DNA from: DHVE2 group archaeon
GTDB lineage: Archaea > Thermoplasmatota > Thermoplasmata > Thermoplasmatales > Aciduliprofundaceae
DNA: 5,453 bases
NCBI GenBank assembly: GCA_015522955.1
Contig: WALG01000152.1
Span: 1 to 5,453, forward strand
Direction: 5' to 3'
A model generated the notes under the pieces. That model searched no databases, was not told where the DNA came from, and saw only the letters and a list, made by a program, of their open reading frames with translations. Of this stretch, positions 1 to 5,432 are shown one piece after another. Each line of letters starts with the position of its first letter. Position 1 is the stretch's first letter. The position numbers were made by a program, and so were the translations under genes.

Positions 1-2
1 GG

Positions 3-563
3 GTTAATTCTACTACCCTTATGAGGATAAACTGCGATCTTAGTGGCTGGGCAGGAGAGACTATAGAAATCAGATTCCGAGTAGTTACTAATAATACAGA
101 CTATCCTACATATAATACTTCTGCTGATCCCGCAGGTGTATTCATCGATGATGTTGAGGTCTATGGCGAGGGATATGCACCCACTTTGCAGGTGAATGCA
201 GGAAATACGTTATGGCATACAACAACACAGGCAAATCCGGAAGGACAACAGGCACAGTATGATGCATCTTCAAAGTCCTCTGAAAATAATAAATCTATAA
301 GTGCTTCCGGAAATAGAAATATCTATCAAAAGAGTGATGAAAAGACAAGTATACCGGCAATGATTCAGTTCATAGACGGAAAGAGAATAAGTAATCGGAT
401 GAGCATGATATGGAAGATGCCTATAGAGATTTATCCGCAACAGGAAATGCTGGCCGCACCGGATACCCAGAGCAGCAACTCTCTTATTCTTCCGGAATTT
501 TTAGTGTTTGGGAGAGAGGTGCAAACGCCATCTCTAAATTTTCTATATGCGAGATTTCAATAA
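3..563 (+). CDS. 3' part of a secreted/surface protein with an immune inhibitor A / MAM-like beta-sandwich module (5' end outside window)
   Basis: The reading frame is open from the window edge, so the ATG at 21 is probably internal and the gene starts upstream. The first ~58 residues carry the pattern DLSGWAGETIEIRFR, a polar loop rich in Asn/Thr, then AGVFIDDVEVYG. This matches the 'DLS-aG-v-irFr ... G-yiDDVev' beta-sandwich found in M6 immune inhibitor A-like peptidases, archaeal subtilases and other exported proteins. A second unit seems to begin with NTLWHTTTQ but then loses the pattern. The remaining ~110 residues are rich in Ser, Asn, Gln and Lys, with no membrane helix or clear anchor. 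The frame stays open for 186 codons while both other frames are closed between 250 and 390, so the tail is probably really translated. The catalytic part, if any, is not in view. The product is probably extracellular; exact function is unknown. Confidence 0.6.
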   Translation, partial: VNSTTLMRINCDLSGWAGETIEIRFRVVTNNTDYPTYNTSADPAGVFIDDVEVYGEGYAPTLQVNAGNTLWHTTTQANPEGQQAQYDASSKSSENNKSISASGNRNIYQKSDEKTSIPAMIQFIDGKRISNRMSMIWKMPIEIYPQQEMLAAPDTQSSNSLILPEFLVFGREVQTPSLNFLYARFQ

Positions 564-587
564 GTTTCTTTCTATCTTTTATAGAAA
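564..587 (+). terminator. Pyrimidine/T-rich tract with a 7-bp hairpin after the surface-protein gene
   Basis: Directly after the stop codon comes a T-rich stretch (gtttctttctatctttt). It contains a perfect inverted repeat, TTTCTAT (569-575) and ATAGAAA (581-587), around a 5-nt T-rich loop. Archaeal termination commonly occurs at U-rich stretches just past the stop, so this is a reasonable terminator candidate. The hairpin could instead belong to the left tip of the adjoining transposon remnant or be chance in AT-rich DNA. Confidence 0.35.
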
Positions 588-599
588 TGTTGCTTCTAA

Positions 600-621
600 A
601 GCCTCGCTTTCAATGCGGGGA
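600..621 (+). repeat. Left-end palindrome of the tnpB-type element
   Basis: CCTCGC (602-607) can pair with GCGGGG (615-620), with one T-G pair, around a 7-nt loop. It shares AGCCTCGC and GCGGGGA with the right-end hairpin at 1055-1077. The stop codon TAA just upstream (597-599) in the frame matching the right-end tnpB codons argues against this being the tail of another tnpB. It is therefore best read as the left subterminal hairpin. A right-end relic of a different copy is the alternative. Confidence 0.5.
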
Positions 622-654
622 TACAGAAGGGGAGGCGAGTGGGATAATTAACGA

Positions 655-666
655 GAGATTTAAGTG
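655..666 (+). promoter_or_regulatory. Possible TATA box for the small RHH-like gene / tnpB
   Basis: The sequence gatttaag (657-664) has a TTTAAG core centred about 28 bp before the ATG at 690. This is the spacing expected for a leaderless archaeal transcript and is similar to that of the other promoters in this window. The match is weaker than at the housekeeping genes, and an alternative AT-rich box (taatta, 644-649) lies nearby. Confidence 0.3.
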
Positions 667-689
667 TCAGTATCTGTATGTATATATGT

Positions 690-830
690 ATGAGAATAGA
701 TACAGTATTAACGGAAGAAGATCAGAAGAGAGTGAAAGAATACGCAAAAAAGCACGGGTTAAAGATGTACATGGCATACACAATTCTGATAAGAAAAGGG
801 CTGGAGTATGAAGATTCAAAAAGTGATTAA
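690..830 (+). CDS. Small ribbon-helix-helix-like protein (46 aa) encoded just before tnpB
   Basis: The product starts MRIDTVLTEEDQKRVKEY and ends GLEYEDSKSD. Its layout fits a CopG/Arc-type ribbon-helix-helix domain: a short N-terminal strand (residues 2-7), helix A around residues 9-22 (EEDQKRVKEYAKKH), a Gly-Leu turn (23-24) and helix B around 25-38 (MYMAYTILIRKGL). The usual RHH ending 'hxxhIrkGL' is well kept. RHH proteins are dimeric DNA-binding proteins and often autoregulators or antitoxins. The gene runs 23 nt past the tnpB ATG at 808, suggesting coupled translation and one transcript. An in-frame ATG at 678 would add MYIC; the 690 start gives the more typical N-terminus and sits at a suitable distance from a TATA-like box. 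The frame is undamaged although its tnpB partner is broken. A role in controlling the transposon is inference. Confidence 0.55.
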   Translation: MRIDTVLTEEDQKRVKEYAKKHGLKMYMAYTILIRKGLEYEDSKSD

Positions 831-1069
831 GTGCGGAATAATCAGGTTAACGAAAATCAAAGAGAGATTGCTAAGTGAGGAGTGTGAAAATCTTCGGAGG
901 TTTTTAAGAGGAGAAAAAGATATCAGACTCTACTCTGCGAATAAGCAACAGGCTCTTCGGCTATATGCTGGGGAGCGGGGGCAGAAGTGACCCTGCCCGA
1001 ACTCCCGCATTGAACATTGTGCCAAAAATGGAAATATCAGTGTGCGACGGGAGGAGCCTCGCACTTTAG
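808..1069 (+). pseudogene. tnpB: tnpB remnant (IS605 OrfB family): N-terminal and C-terminal codons with the middle deleted
   Basis: Two separated pieces of one gene are visible. The first, from ATG 808, encodes MKIQKVIKCGIIRLTKIKE and continues to LYSANKQQALRLY (about 54 residues), the N-terminal pattern of archaeal TnpB with its 'LYSATKQQ'-like motif. The second, from about 971 in a different frame, encodes GSGGRSDPARTPALN then VPKMEISVCDGRSLAL and a TAG stop (1067-1069) inside the right-end hairpin, as usual for these genes. Intact TnpB proteins are about 370-430 residues, so roughly 300 codons are missing, including the RuvC catalytic residues and zinc finger. The two parts are joined out of frame around 960-972; the first frame stops at 988-990. 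No active RNA-guided nuclease can be made. A start near a weak GGAG, overlapping the upstream small ORF, suggests translational coupling in the intact ancestor. Confidence 0.7.
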
Positions 1070-1076
1070 TGCGGGG
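970..1076 (+). ncRNA. Putative omega-RNA (reRNA) scaffold region at the 3' end of the tnpB remnant
   Basis: TnpB guide RNAs come from the 3' end of tnpB and the right end of the element, with the guide read from the flanking DNA. Here this stretch is GC-rich against AT-rich surroundings and strongly foldable. GGGAG (971-975) can pair with CTCCC (1002-1006), enclosing GGGCAG (979-984) paired with CTGCCC (993-998). The right-end stem CCTCGCAC/GTGCGGGG (1057-1064 with 1069-1076) closes the region. GTGCGA (1042-1047) can compete for TCGCAC (1059-1064), giving an alternative fold. Intact omega-RNA scaffolds are often longer than the ~107 nt kept here. Transcription cannot be judged from sequence. 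Confidence 0.4.
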
Positions 1077-1086
1077 AGTAGGTCAC
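1055..1086 (+). repeat. Right-end palindrome and tip of the tnpB-type element
   Basis: An 8-bp stem, CCTCGCAC with GTGCGGGG (one T-G pair), closes a TTTA loop that contains part of the tnpB stop codon. It is followed by agtaggtcac. In IS200/IS605 elements the Y1 transposase recognises this hairpin and cleaves a short distance 3' of it, so the right tip probably falls in or just after ggtcac (1081-1086). The leuS stop codon on the other strand lies at 1083-1085, inside this tip. Confidence 0.6.
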
Positions 1087-3908
1087 TCTATGTATATTGC
1101 AGGCTTGAGAGGCAATGCGTATCTTTGTTTATTCTTGGGATCGTAGTCTGCATTGATATGCAGCGTGGCATTTATTCTCTTCTCAATTCTTTCTTTCTCT
1201 CTTTCAAGAACCTTAACTTCGTCCATTTCATAATATTTCATTTTCTCTTTGAGCAGACGCTTCACAAGTTCCATGGTGCTCTTATCCTTTCTTATTTTCA
1301 TGGCAGTTCGAACAGCATCTTTGGGAGATACATCTTTTATGGCACGGAATATCTCCCATTTCCAGGGCTCTGCAGTGTATATATAGATATCTTTAGGACT
1401 TATTTTTGATACCCTGAGAATTTCCTGAATATCCAAAAGCAGCGAGTCTACATACTCCTTTTCCATCTCGATTGTATCGTCTATATATTCTTCTCTAATC
1501 TCGGGCAGGGTTTCCAATGAGACGTATGTGTCGTGACCCAGTCTATGCCAGTATTCCTCACATATATGTGGTATCACGGGAGACAAAAATAGAAGCCATG
1601 GCTCCATTATCATCCTAACCAGTTTGCGTCTTCTTTCGGGCCCCACCATGTTCTCGTACTCCTTTACATCGTTCATAAAGTGGAACAGCATATTTATGGT
1701 GGCATCCCGTATTTTAAGAGAGGCAAAAAGATTTGTGCTCTCCTTTAATCTGCGATAGAACTTGGAGAGAAGCCATTTATCCTCGTATCCAAGTGTTTCA
1801 GGGGGCTCGGCCTCCACACTCTCTTCCATGAGCGCAACGAAATTGTTGAATCTCCTGCGTAGCGCTGCAATCTCGCTCTCTCTCCAGTCCACCACACTGT
1901 CCATATCCGCATTGACTGCGCAGTAGAGTCTGAAAAGGTCCACTCCGTATCTGTCCGCAACGTGGGCCAGGGGTATCACGTTGCCCTTGCTTTTGGATAT
2001 CTTGGCTCCCTCGCGAATCATCAGTCCATTTAGAGTTATTCCACGGGGCCAGTGCTTTTCCGGAAATATGGCAGCATGGTGCATTATAAAGAATGCCAGG
2101 TGATTGCTCAGGTGAGGAGGCGCGGTATGGCGCTGGTCATTGGGGTACCAGTATAGGAACTCTCTCCGCATCTCTTCTACAATTTTCTCCTTTATACCTG
2201 TGCTGCGGGCTACATCCTTCGCAGTGCCTTTTCCGAGATACACGTAGTCAAAGAACTCCTCCGTAAGACTCTCCGCCGGAATGTTCTCTCTACGTATTAT
2301 ATGGGCAATGGTGTAGAATGCCATGTAGATTGTGGAATCGCTGAGGCTCTCTATTATCCATTCTCTATTCCAGGGGAATCTGGTTCCCAGACCACGCTTT
2401 CTTGCACAGGGCCGTTTCTCAAGCCAGTCAATTATCCCATGCATCATATCTCGATATTTGGCAGGGTAGAAAAGCATCTGATCCACAAGTTTGTGACCAC
2501 GTTCCTTCCACCAGGAGGGCGTGTAATCTATAAACCACTGATCCTGAATCACTGCCACGATGACTTTATGACCGTTACGCGTAACTGCCTTTCTTGACGT
2601 TTCATAAAATATATCAGCCCTTCCAATTTCCATCAACCATCCCCTGACCTCATCCTTTATATCATTGATTCTTATGCCTGCAAATTTACCGCATTTTTCA
2701 TTGAGTATCCCGCTGTAGAATTCATCTTTATACACAATCTGCGTGGCCTCCTCGAGGCGAGGATCTCTCTGGTTGGTTATTCCCATTTTCATACATATAT
2801 CTCTGGCGGGTATATCGTAGTTCTCAATATCAATTATCTTAATGGGTTCGATTTTTTCCACAATCTCAGGCGTGACCCCAAATTTTTGAAGATAATTCCT
2901 ATCTTTTTTTATATCCGCAAGGGCCTGATAATCGTAGGGTGCATGGGCAGGTACAGAATAGACCACTCCTGTGGCATTATCGGGATCTACAAAATCTGCA
3001 GGAAGCACGGGTATATCTCTTCTCTCTACAGGCTCCTTCACGTATTTTCCCACAAAATACGTGCCTTTCATACATTCCCCTATTTTAATCTCCCTTTTCT
3101 GATACTGAAGTTTCTCAGCAGCCTCCTTGGAGATATACCATACCTCGTTACCCACCTGTACCCTGCAATATGTAGCCTCAGGATGTATCCAGAGATTCGT
3201 AACTCCAAATATAGTCTCAGGCCTCAGGGTAGCAGCCACAAGGTACCCATCTTCAAATTCAAATTTTATGGCGGTGAATTCCATTATGGTAACTTTGTTG
3301 ATATCGCCATCCTCGATATCGTCCTCACCCACGGGGTTTCCATCCATGGGACTGTATGTGATAGGGTACTCCCCCTTCTTTATGAGACCCAGAGAATACA
3401 ATTTTTTGAATTGCCACTCTACAAATTTATTGTATATGGGCTCTGCAGTGTGAAATTTTCTGCGCCAGTCTATGCTATATCCCATGCCTATAAAATCACG
3501 CTGTGTTTTATCTGCAAAATACCGGGCAATATTTTCAGGCTCTGCAAAGGAGCGGACTATGGCATCTACTTTTGATTCATCATCTTCGTATATTCTCACA
3601 TATTCTTTGTAAAGATTAATGACTCTCTGGTCCCCCACCCTTATTGCATCGGCTATTGCAAGTACAGGTGTACCGGTAACATGAAATGCCATGGGAAACA
3701 GTACATTGTAGCCCTGCAACCTTTTAAATCTTGCAATTATGTCGCCCATGGTAAAAGTTCTCCCATGGCCAATATGAAGAGAGCCCGACATATATGGATA
3801 GGGCACCGTGAGAAAAAACTTCTTTCTGCCTTCCTCTATTGTAGGCTCGAATACCCTGTCCTCCTGCCATCTTCTCTGCCACTTGCGTTCAATGGATGCG
3901 AAATTCAT
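1083..3908 (-). CDS. leuS: Leucyl-tRNA synthetase, archaeal/eukaryal type
   Basis: This cytoplasmic class Ia synthetase joins leucine to tRNA-Leu using ATP. The 941-residue product has the usual archaeal length. In order it shows: PYPYMSGSLHIGHGRT with the HIGH signature (residues 45-48); an inserted CP1 editing domain with TLRPET (227-232) and VPAHAPYDY (319-327), whose Asp is expected to act in hydrolysis of mischarged tRNA; QDQWFIDYT; the KMSKS loop as KISKS (636-640); a helical anticodon-binding region with DKWLLSKF and PWLLFLSPVIPHICEEYW; and a C-terminal domain ending KPAIYIE that in archaeal LeuRS contacts the long variable arm. The start was taken at 3908: a TATA box lies ~26 bp upstream and coincides with the longer alternative ATG at 3929, which would add only MLQYCQC. 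It is divergent from the lrp gene. Its TGA lies in the right tip of the adjacent transposon remnant. Confidence 0.96.
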   Translation of the reverse strand: MNFASIERKWQRRWQEDRVFEPTIEEGRKKFFLTVPYPYMSGSLHIGHGRTFTMGDIIARFKRLQGYNVLFPMAFHVTGTPVLAIADAIRVGDQRVINLYKEYVRIYEDDESKVDAIVRSFAEPENIARYFADKTQRDFIGMGYSIDWRRKFHTAEPIYNKFVEWQFKKLYSLGLIKKGEYPITYSPMDGNPVGEDDIEDGDINKVTIMEFTAIKFEFEDGYLVAATLRPETIFGVTNLWIHPEATYCRVQVGNEVWYISKEAAEKLQYQKREIKIGECMKGTYFVGKYVKEPVERRDIPVLPADFVDPDNATGVVYSVPAHAPYDYQALADIKKDRNYLQKFGVTPEIVEKIEPIKIIDIENYDIPARDICMKMGITNQRDPRLEEATQIVYKDEFYSGILNEKCGKFAGIRINDIKDEVRGWLMEIGRADIFYETSRKAVTRNGHKVIVAVIQDQWFIDYTPSWWKERGHKLVDQMLFYPAKYRDMMHGIIDWLEKRPCARKRGLGTRFPWNREWIIESLSDSTIYMAFYTIAHIIRRENIPAESLTEEFFDYVYLGKGTAKDVARSTGIKEKIVEEMRREFLYWYPNDQRHTAPPHLSNHLAFFIMHHAAIFPEKHWPRGITLNGLMIREGAKISKSKGNVIPLAHVADRYGVDLFRLYCAVNADMDSVVDWRESEIAALRRRFNNFVALMEESVEAEPPETLGYEDKWLLSKFYRRLKESTNLFASLKIRDATINMLFHFMNDVKEYENMVGPERRRKLVRMIMEPWLLFLSPVIPHICEEYWHRLGHDTYVSLETLPEIREEYIDDTIEMEKEYVDSLLLDIQEILRVSKISPKDIYIYTAEPWKWEIFRAIKDVSPKDAVRTAMKIRKDKSTMELVKRLLKEKMKYYEMDEVKVLEREKERIEKRINATLHINADYDPKNKQRYALPLKPAIYIE

Positions 3909-3930
3909 ACACTGGCAATATTGGAGCATT

Positions 3931-3946
3931 TAAATAAATTTTTCCT
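3931..3946 (-). promoter_or_regulatory. leuS promoter (BRE + TATA), leaderless
   Basis: On the minus strand the sequence reads GGAAAAATTTATTTA. It is an A-rich BRE-like stretch followed by a TATA box TTTATTTA (3938 to 3931) centred about 26 bp before the ATG at 3908. This predicts transcription starting at or next to the start codon. No Shine-Dalgarno motif is needed or clearly seen. Confidence 0.7.
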
Positions 3947-4012
3947 CATTCCAGAGAGAAAATGTGTGCGAGAAGGATGGAAATTAATAACATCTATAAT
4001 TTTATGTAAAAT

Positions 4013-4040
4013 AGATTTTTAGTATTCAAAAATCTGAATA
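4013..4040. promoter_or_regulatory. Two overlapping palindromes upstream of the lrp TATA box, candidate operator
   Basis: AGATTTTT (4013-4020) and AAAAATCT (4028-4035) form perfect 8-bp arms around AGTATTC. Overlapping them, TATTCA (4023-4028) and TGAATA (4035-4040) form perfect 6-bp arms around AAAATC, giving an 18-bp site of the size bound by Lrp-family dimers. The site ends about 7 bp before the BRE and 12 bp before the TATA box of the lrp-type gene, within the region shared with divergent leuS. An autoregulatory or activating site is inferred; AT-rich chance palindromes are possible. Confidence 0.4.
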
Positions 4041-4046
4041 TCTGTG

Positions 4047-4060
4047 GAAAAGTTTATAAA
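4047..4060 (+). promoter_or_regulatory. lrp-type gene promoter (BRE + TATA), leaderless
   Basis: The sequence GGAAAAGTTTATAAA combines a BRE-like GAAAAG with a near-ideal archaeal TATA box TTTATAAA (4053-4060). Its centre is about 26 bp before the ATG at 4082, so the transcript probably begins at or within a few bases of that codon. This rules out the in-frame TTG at 4061, which abuts the TATA box, as the translation start. Confidence 0.75.
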
Positions 4061-4063
4061 TTG

Positions 4064-4077
4064 GTGGGATATACCAC
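4064..4077. promoter_or_regulatory. Short inverted repeat between TATA box and start of the lrp-type gene
   Basis: GTGG (4064-4067) and CCAC (4074-4077) flank GATATA, just upstream of the predicted transcription start. A further TGTGG (4043-4047) pairs in inverted orientation with CCACA (4074-4078) across the TATA box, about three helical turns apart. A repressor here would block polymerase recruitment, fitting the autorepression usual for Lrp-family genes. The arms are short, so this is tentative. Confidence 0.25.
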
Positions 4078-4081
4078 AACT

Positions 4082-4522
4082 ATGGACTCGAAAGATTGGA
4101 AAATATTCAATTACCTTCGGGAGAACAGCAGGGCATTTATCAAGGAAATAGCCAAGCAATTGAATATACCCCATTCCACAGTGTACGAAAGAATGAAGAG
4201 AATGAAAAACGAAGGGATCATAAAAAAATTCACAATACTTCCGGATTACAAAAAACTGGGTCTTGATGTATGCGCTTATCTTCTTATAAATTTTGATCCT
4301 CGTTCTCTGCGTACTCAAGAGGAGGTAGCTAGGGAGATTGCACAGATAGACCGTGTTTACGGAGTAGATATCATAACGGGTGAGTGGGATATCCTTGTCA
4401 AGGTCAGAACGGAGAACATGGATGTTCTGAGAGATGTCATTGTAAGGAAAATAAGAGAAATAAAGGGAGTGGAGAAAACAGAGACCCTTGTGGTCTTCGA
4501 GAGCATCAAGGAGACATGTTAG
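4082..4522 (+). CDS. Lrp/AsnC-family transcriptional regulator
   Basis: The 146-residue product has the standard two-domain layout. An N-terminal winged helix-turn-helix (about residues 5-50) contains FIKEIAKQLNI and the recognition helix region PHSTVYERMKRMKNEGII. A C-terminal RAM domain (about 62-140) runs from VCAYLLINFD to VVFESIKE and carries the GEWDILVKV motif (100-108), matching the 'GxyDl' turn near the effector-binding site. Such proteins form dimers to octamers and bind promoter DNA in response to amino acids. The start at 4082 is chosen from the TATA-to-ATG spacing. The gene is divergent from leuS and converges with an asparagine synthetase gene, overlapping its stop by 4 bp, so control of amino-acid supply is a reasonable inference. 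The actual effector and targets cannot be read from sequence. The final residue is Cys. Confidence 0.9.
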   Translation: MDSKDWKIFNYLRENSRAFIKEIAKQLNIPHSTVYERMKRMKNEGIIKKFTILPDYKKLGLDVCAYLLINFDPRSLRTQEEVAREIAQIDRVYGVDIITGEWDILVKVRTENMDVLRDVIVRKIREIKGVEKTETLVVFESIKETC

Positions 4523-5412
4523 ATACTGAACTCTCCGATGACCTTTGGAAACAGGGTTGCATCTTCCACAGAATCCAGAGAGCATACGTACCTTGTTAAT
4601 CTCTCTATTCCTATTCCAATACCTGCAGAGGATGGCAATCCTCTCTTTGCAAACTCCAGATAGATGGAGAAATCTTCAAGATGGTAGCCACCCCTTCTTA
4701 TTCTGTCCACAATTCTTTCATACTGATGCTCTCTCTCGCCCCCGGAGGCGGCCTCTCCAAAGCCCATGGGATATATGAGATCCATATCCCGCAGCACTCC
4801 TGGCTTGTATTCGTAATCGTAAAATTCCCTGCTGTGAATGGGCATATCTATGATCCAGAAAGGCTCCTTTTTCTCCTTAGAAAGCAGGGTTTCAAAGTCC
4901 TCCCCATACCTCCTGTATACTTCTGCAAAGGTTATCCTCTCAAAGGGTTTTTTGGGTACCCCTGCCTCCACATCATACTTTTTTCGCAGGGAGGATAAGA
5001 TATGGACAAGCATGTCCTCAACCAGGCTCATAACATCTTCTCTTGTAGCATCTCTAATCTCCAGATCCAGTTGGGTAAACTCGGCAAGATGCCTTCCAGT
5101 TTCTCTCCTTTCCAGTGGTTCAAGTCTTATGTTTGGGGAGAAGGAGAATATTTTATTCAGTGAGAGCAATGCAAGTTGCTTGTGAAATATCATGCTCTTG
5201 GTAAGCGAGTATCTGTGGCCGTAATAATTAATGTGCGCTTCATATGTTTCATGCCTGAGCGGGTCAGTAAGCGGAGATATTATCACAGGGGGTATCTCCA
5301 CAAAGCCCCTCTCATGCAGGAATCTTTTCATTTCCATGCGTATCGCACTCTGAATCTCCACTGCCCTTCGCACCTGCTCGTTTTTCAATCGAGAGTATAT
5401 ACCGTCAATCAT
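4519..5412 (-). CDS. Archaeal asparagine synthetase, AsnRS/AspRS-like catalytic core without anticodon-binding domain
   Basis: The 297-residue product is a class II synthetase catalytic core. It has a motif 1 region (GFVEIPPVIISPLTDP, 36-51), motif 2 (NIRLEPLERRETGRHLAEF, with R96, E98, R107, H108, E111), a substrate-site segment GFGEAASGGEREHQYERIV (217-235) and motif 3 GIGIGIERL (264-272), ending LFPKV. It begins directly at the hinge (YSRLKNEQVRRAVEI), so the N-terminal OB-fold that binds the tRNA anticodon in AsnRS and AspRS is absent. Proteins of this length and form in archaea (such as that of Pyrococcus abyssi) are asparagine synthetases, making asparagine from aspartate, ammonia and ATP through aspartyl-adenylate. 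Free-standing archaeal forms are often annotated AsnRS-like. The TATA box ~26 bp upstream supports the ATG at 5412. It converges on the lrp-type gene. Asparagine synthetase activity is inferred from architecture. Confidence 0.85.
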   Translation of the reverse strand: MIDGIYSRLKNEQVRRAVEIQSAIRMEMKRFLHERGFVEIPPVIISPLTDPLRHETYEAHINYYGHRYSLTKSMIFHKQLALLSLNKIFSFSPNIRLEPLERRETGRHLAEFTQLDLEIRDATREDVMSLVEDMLVHILSSLRKKYDVEAGVPKKPFERITFAEVYRRYGEDFETLLSKEKKEPFWIIDMPIHSREFYDYEYKPGVLRDMDLIYPMGFGEAASGGEREHQYERIVDRIRRGGYHLEDFSIYLEFAKRGLPSSAGIGIGIERLTRYVCSLDSVEDATLFPKVIGEFSI

Positions 5413-5432
5413 GGATTCCAGAATAGAAATGT

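Larger units (their letters stand above)
600..1086 (+). mobile_element. Internally deleted IS200/IS605-family (tnpB-type) element, left boundary approximate
   Basis: Two related subterminal palindromes in the same orientation delimit about 490 bp. Both have the form AGCCTCGC-loop-GCGGGGA. Asymmetric imperfect hairpins at both ends, no inverted terminal repeats and no target duplication are typical of IS200/IS605 elements. The right hairpin overlaps the tnpB stop codon and is followed by agtaggtcac, the kind of sequence in which the right tip lies in archaeal members. Between the ends lie a complete small RHH-like ORF, the N-terminal coding part of tnpB and its last ~32 codons; no tnpA is present. 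With most of tnpB gone it could move only if a Y1 transposase acted in trans. The exact left tip is unknown; it could lie a few tens of bases left of 600. Confidence 0.65.

Noticed and set aside
470..520. LILPEF in the surface-protein tail as a possible PEF-type sorting signal
   Set aside because: No hydrophobic membrane segment followed by basic residues comes after it in the same frame; only three residues match.
670..705. GTATCT/AGATAC inverted repeat before the RHH-like gene as an operator
   Set aside because: Arms are only 6 bp with a 22-nt gap, one arm lies inside the coding sequence, and the region is simple AT-rich DNA.
410..811. Open + frame of 133 codons across the surface-gene end and the element's left end
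   Set aside because: It spans the left-end hairpin and overlaps both the surface-protein frame and the RHH-like ORF; its translation is not protein-like and matches no family I recognise.
600..1086. CRISPR-like repeats because of the two similar GC-rich palindromes
   Set aside because: Only two copies about 455 bp apart with coding sequence between them; they fit transposon ends, not a repeat-spacer array.
1017..1409. 130-codon + frame beginning in the tnpB tail
   Set aside because: It starts in the element's right end and continues antisense to leuS; the true tnpB tail is in a different frame and stops at 1069.
2886..3575. 229-codon + frame opposite leuS
   Set aside because: It is fully antisense to well-conserved LeuRS sequence and is explained by codon bias of the real gene.
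4019..4585. 188-codon - frame opposite the lrp-type gene
   Set aside because: It is antisense to a clear Lrp/AsnC protein, runs through the promoter region and has no recognisable domain.
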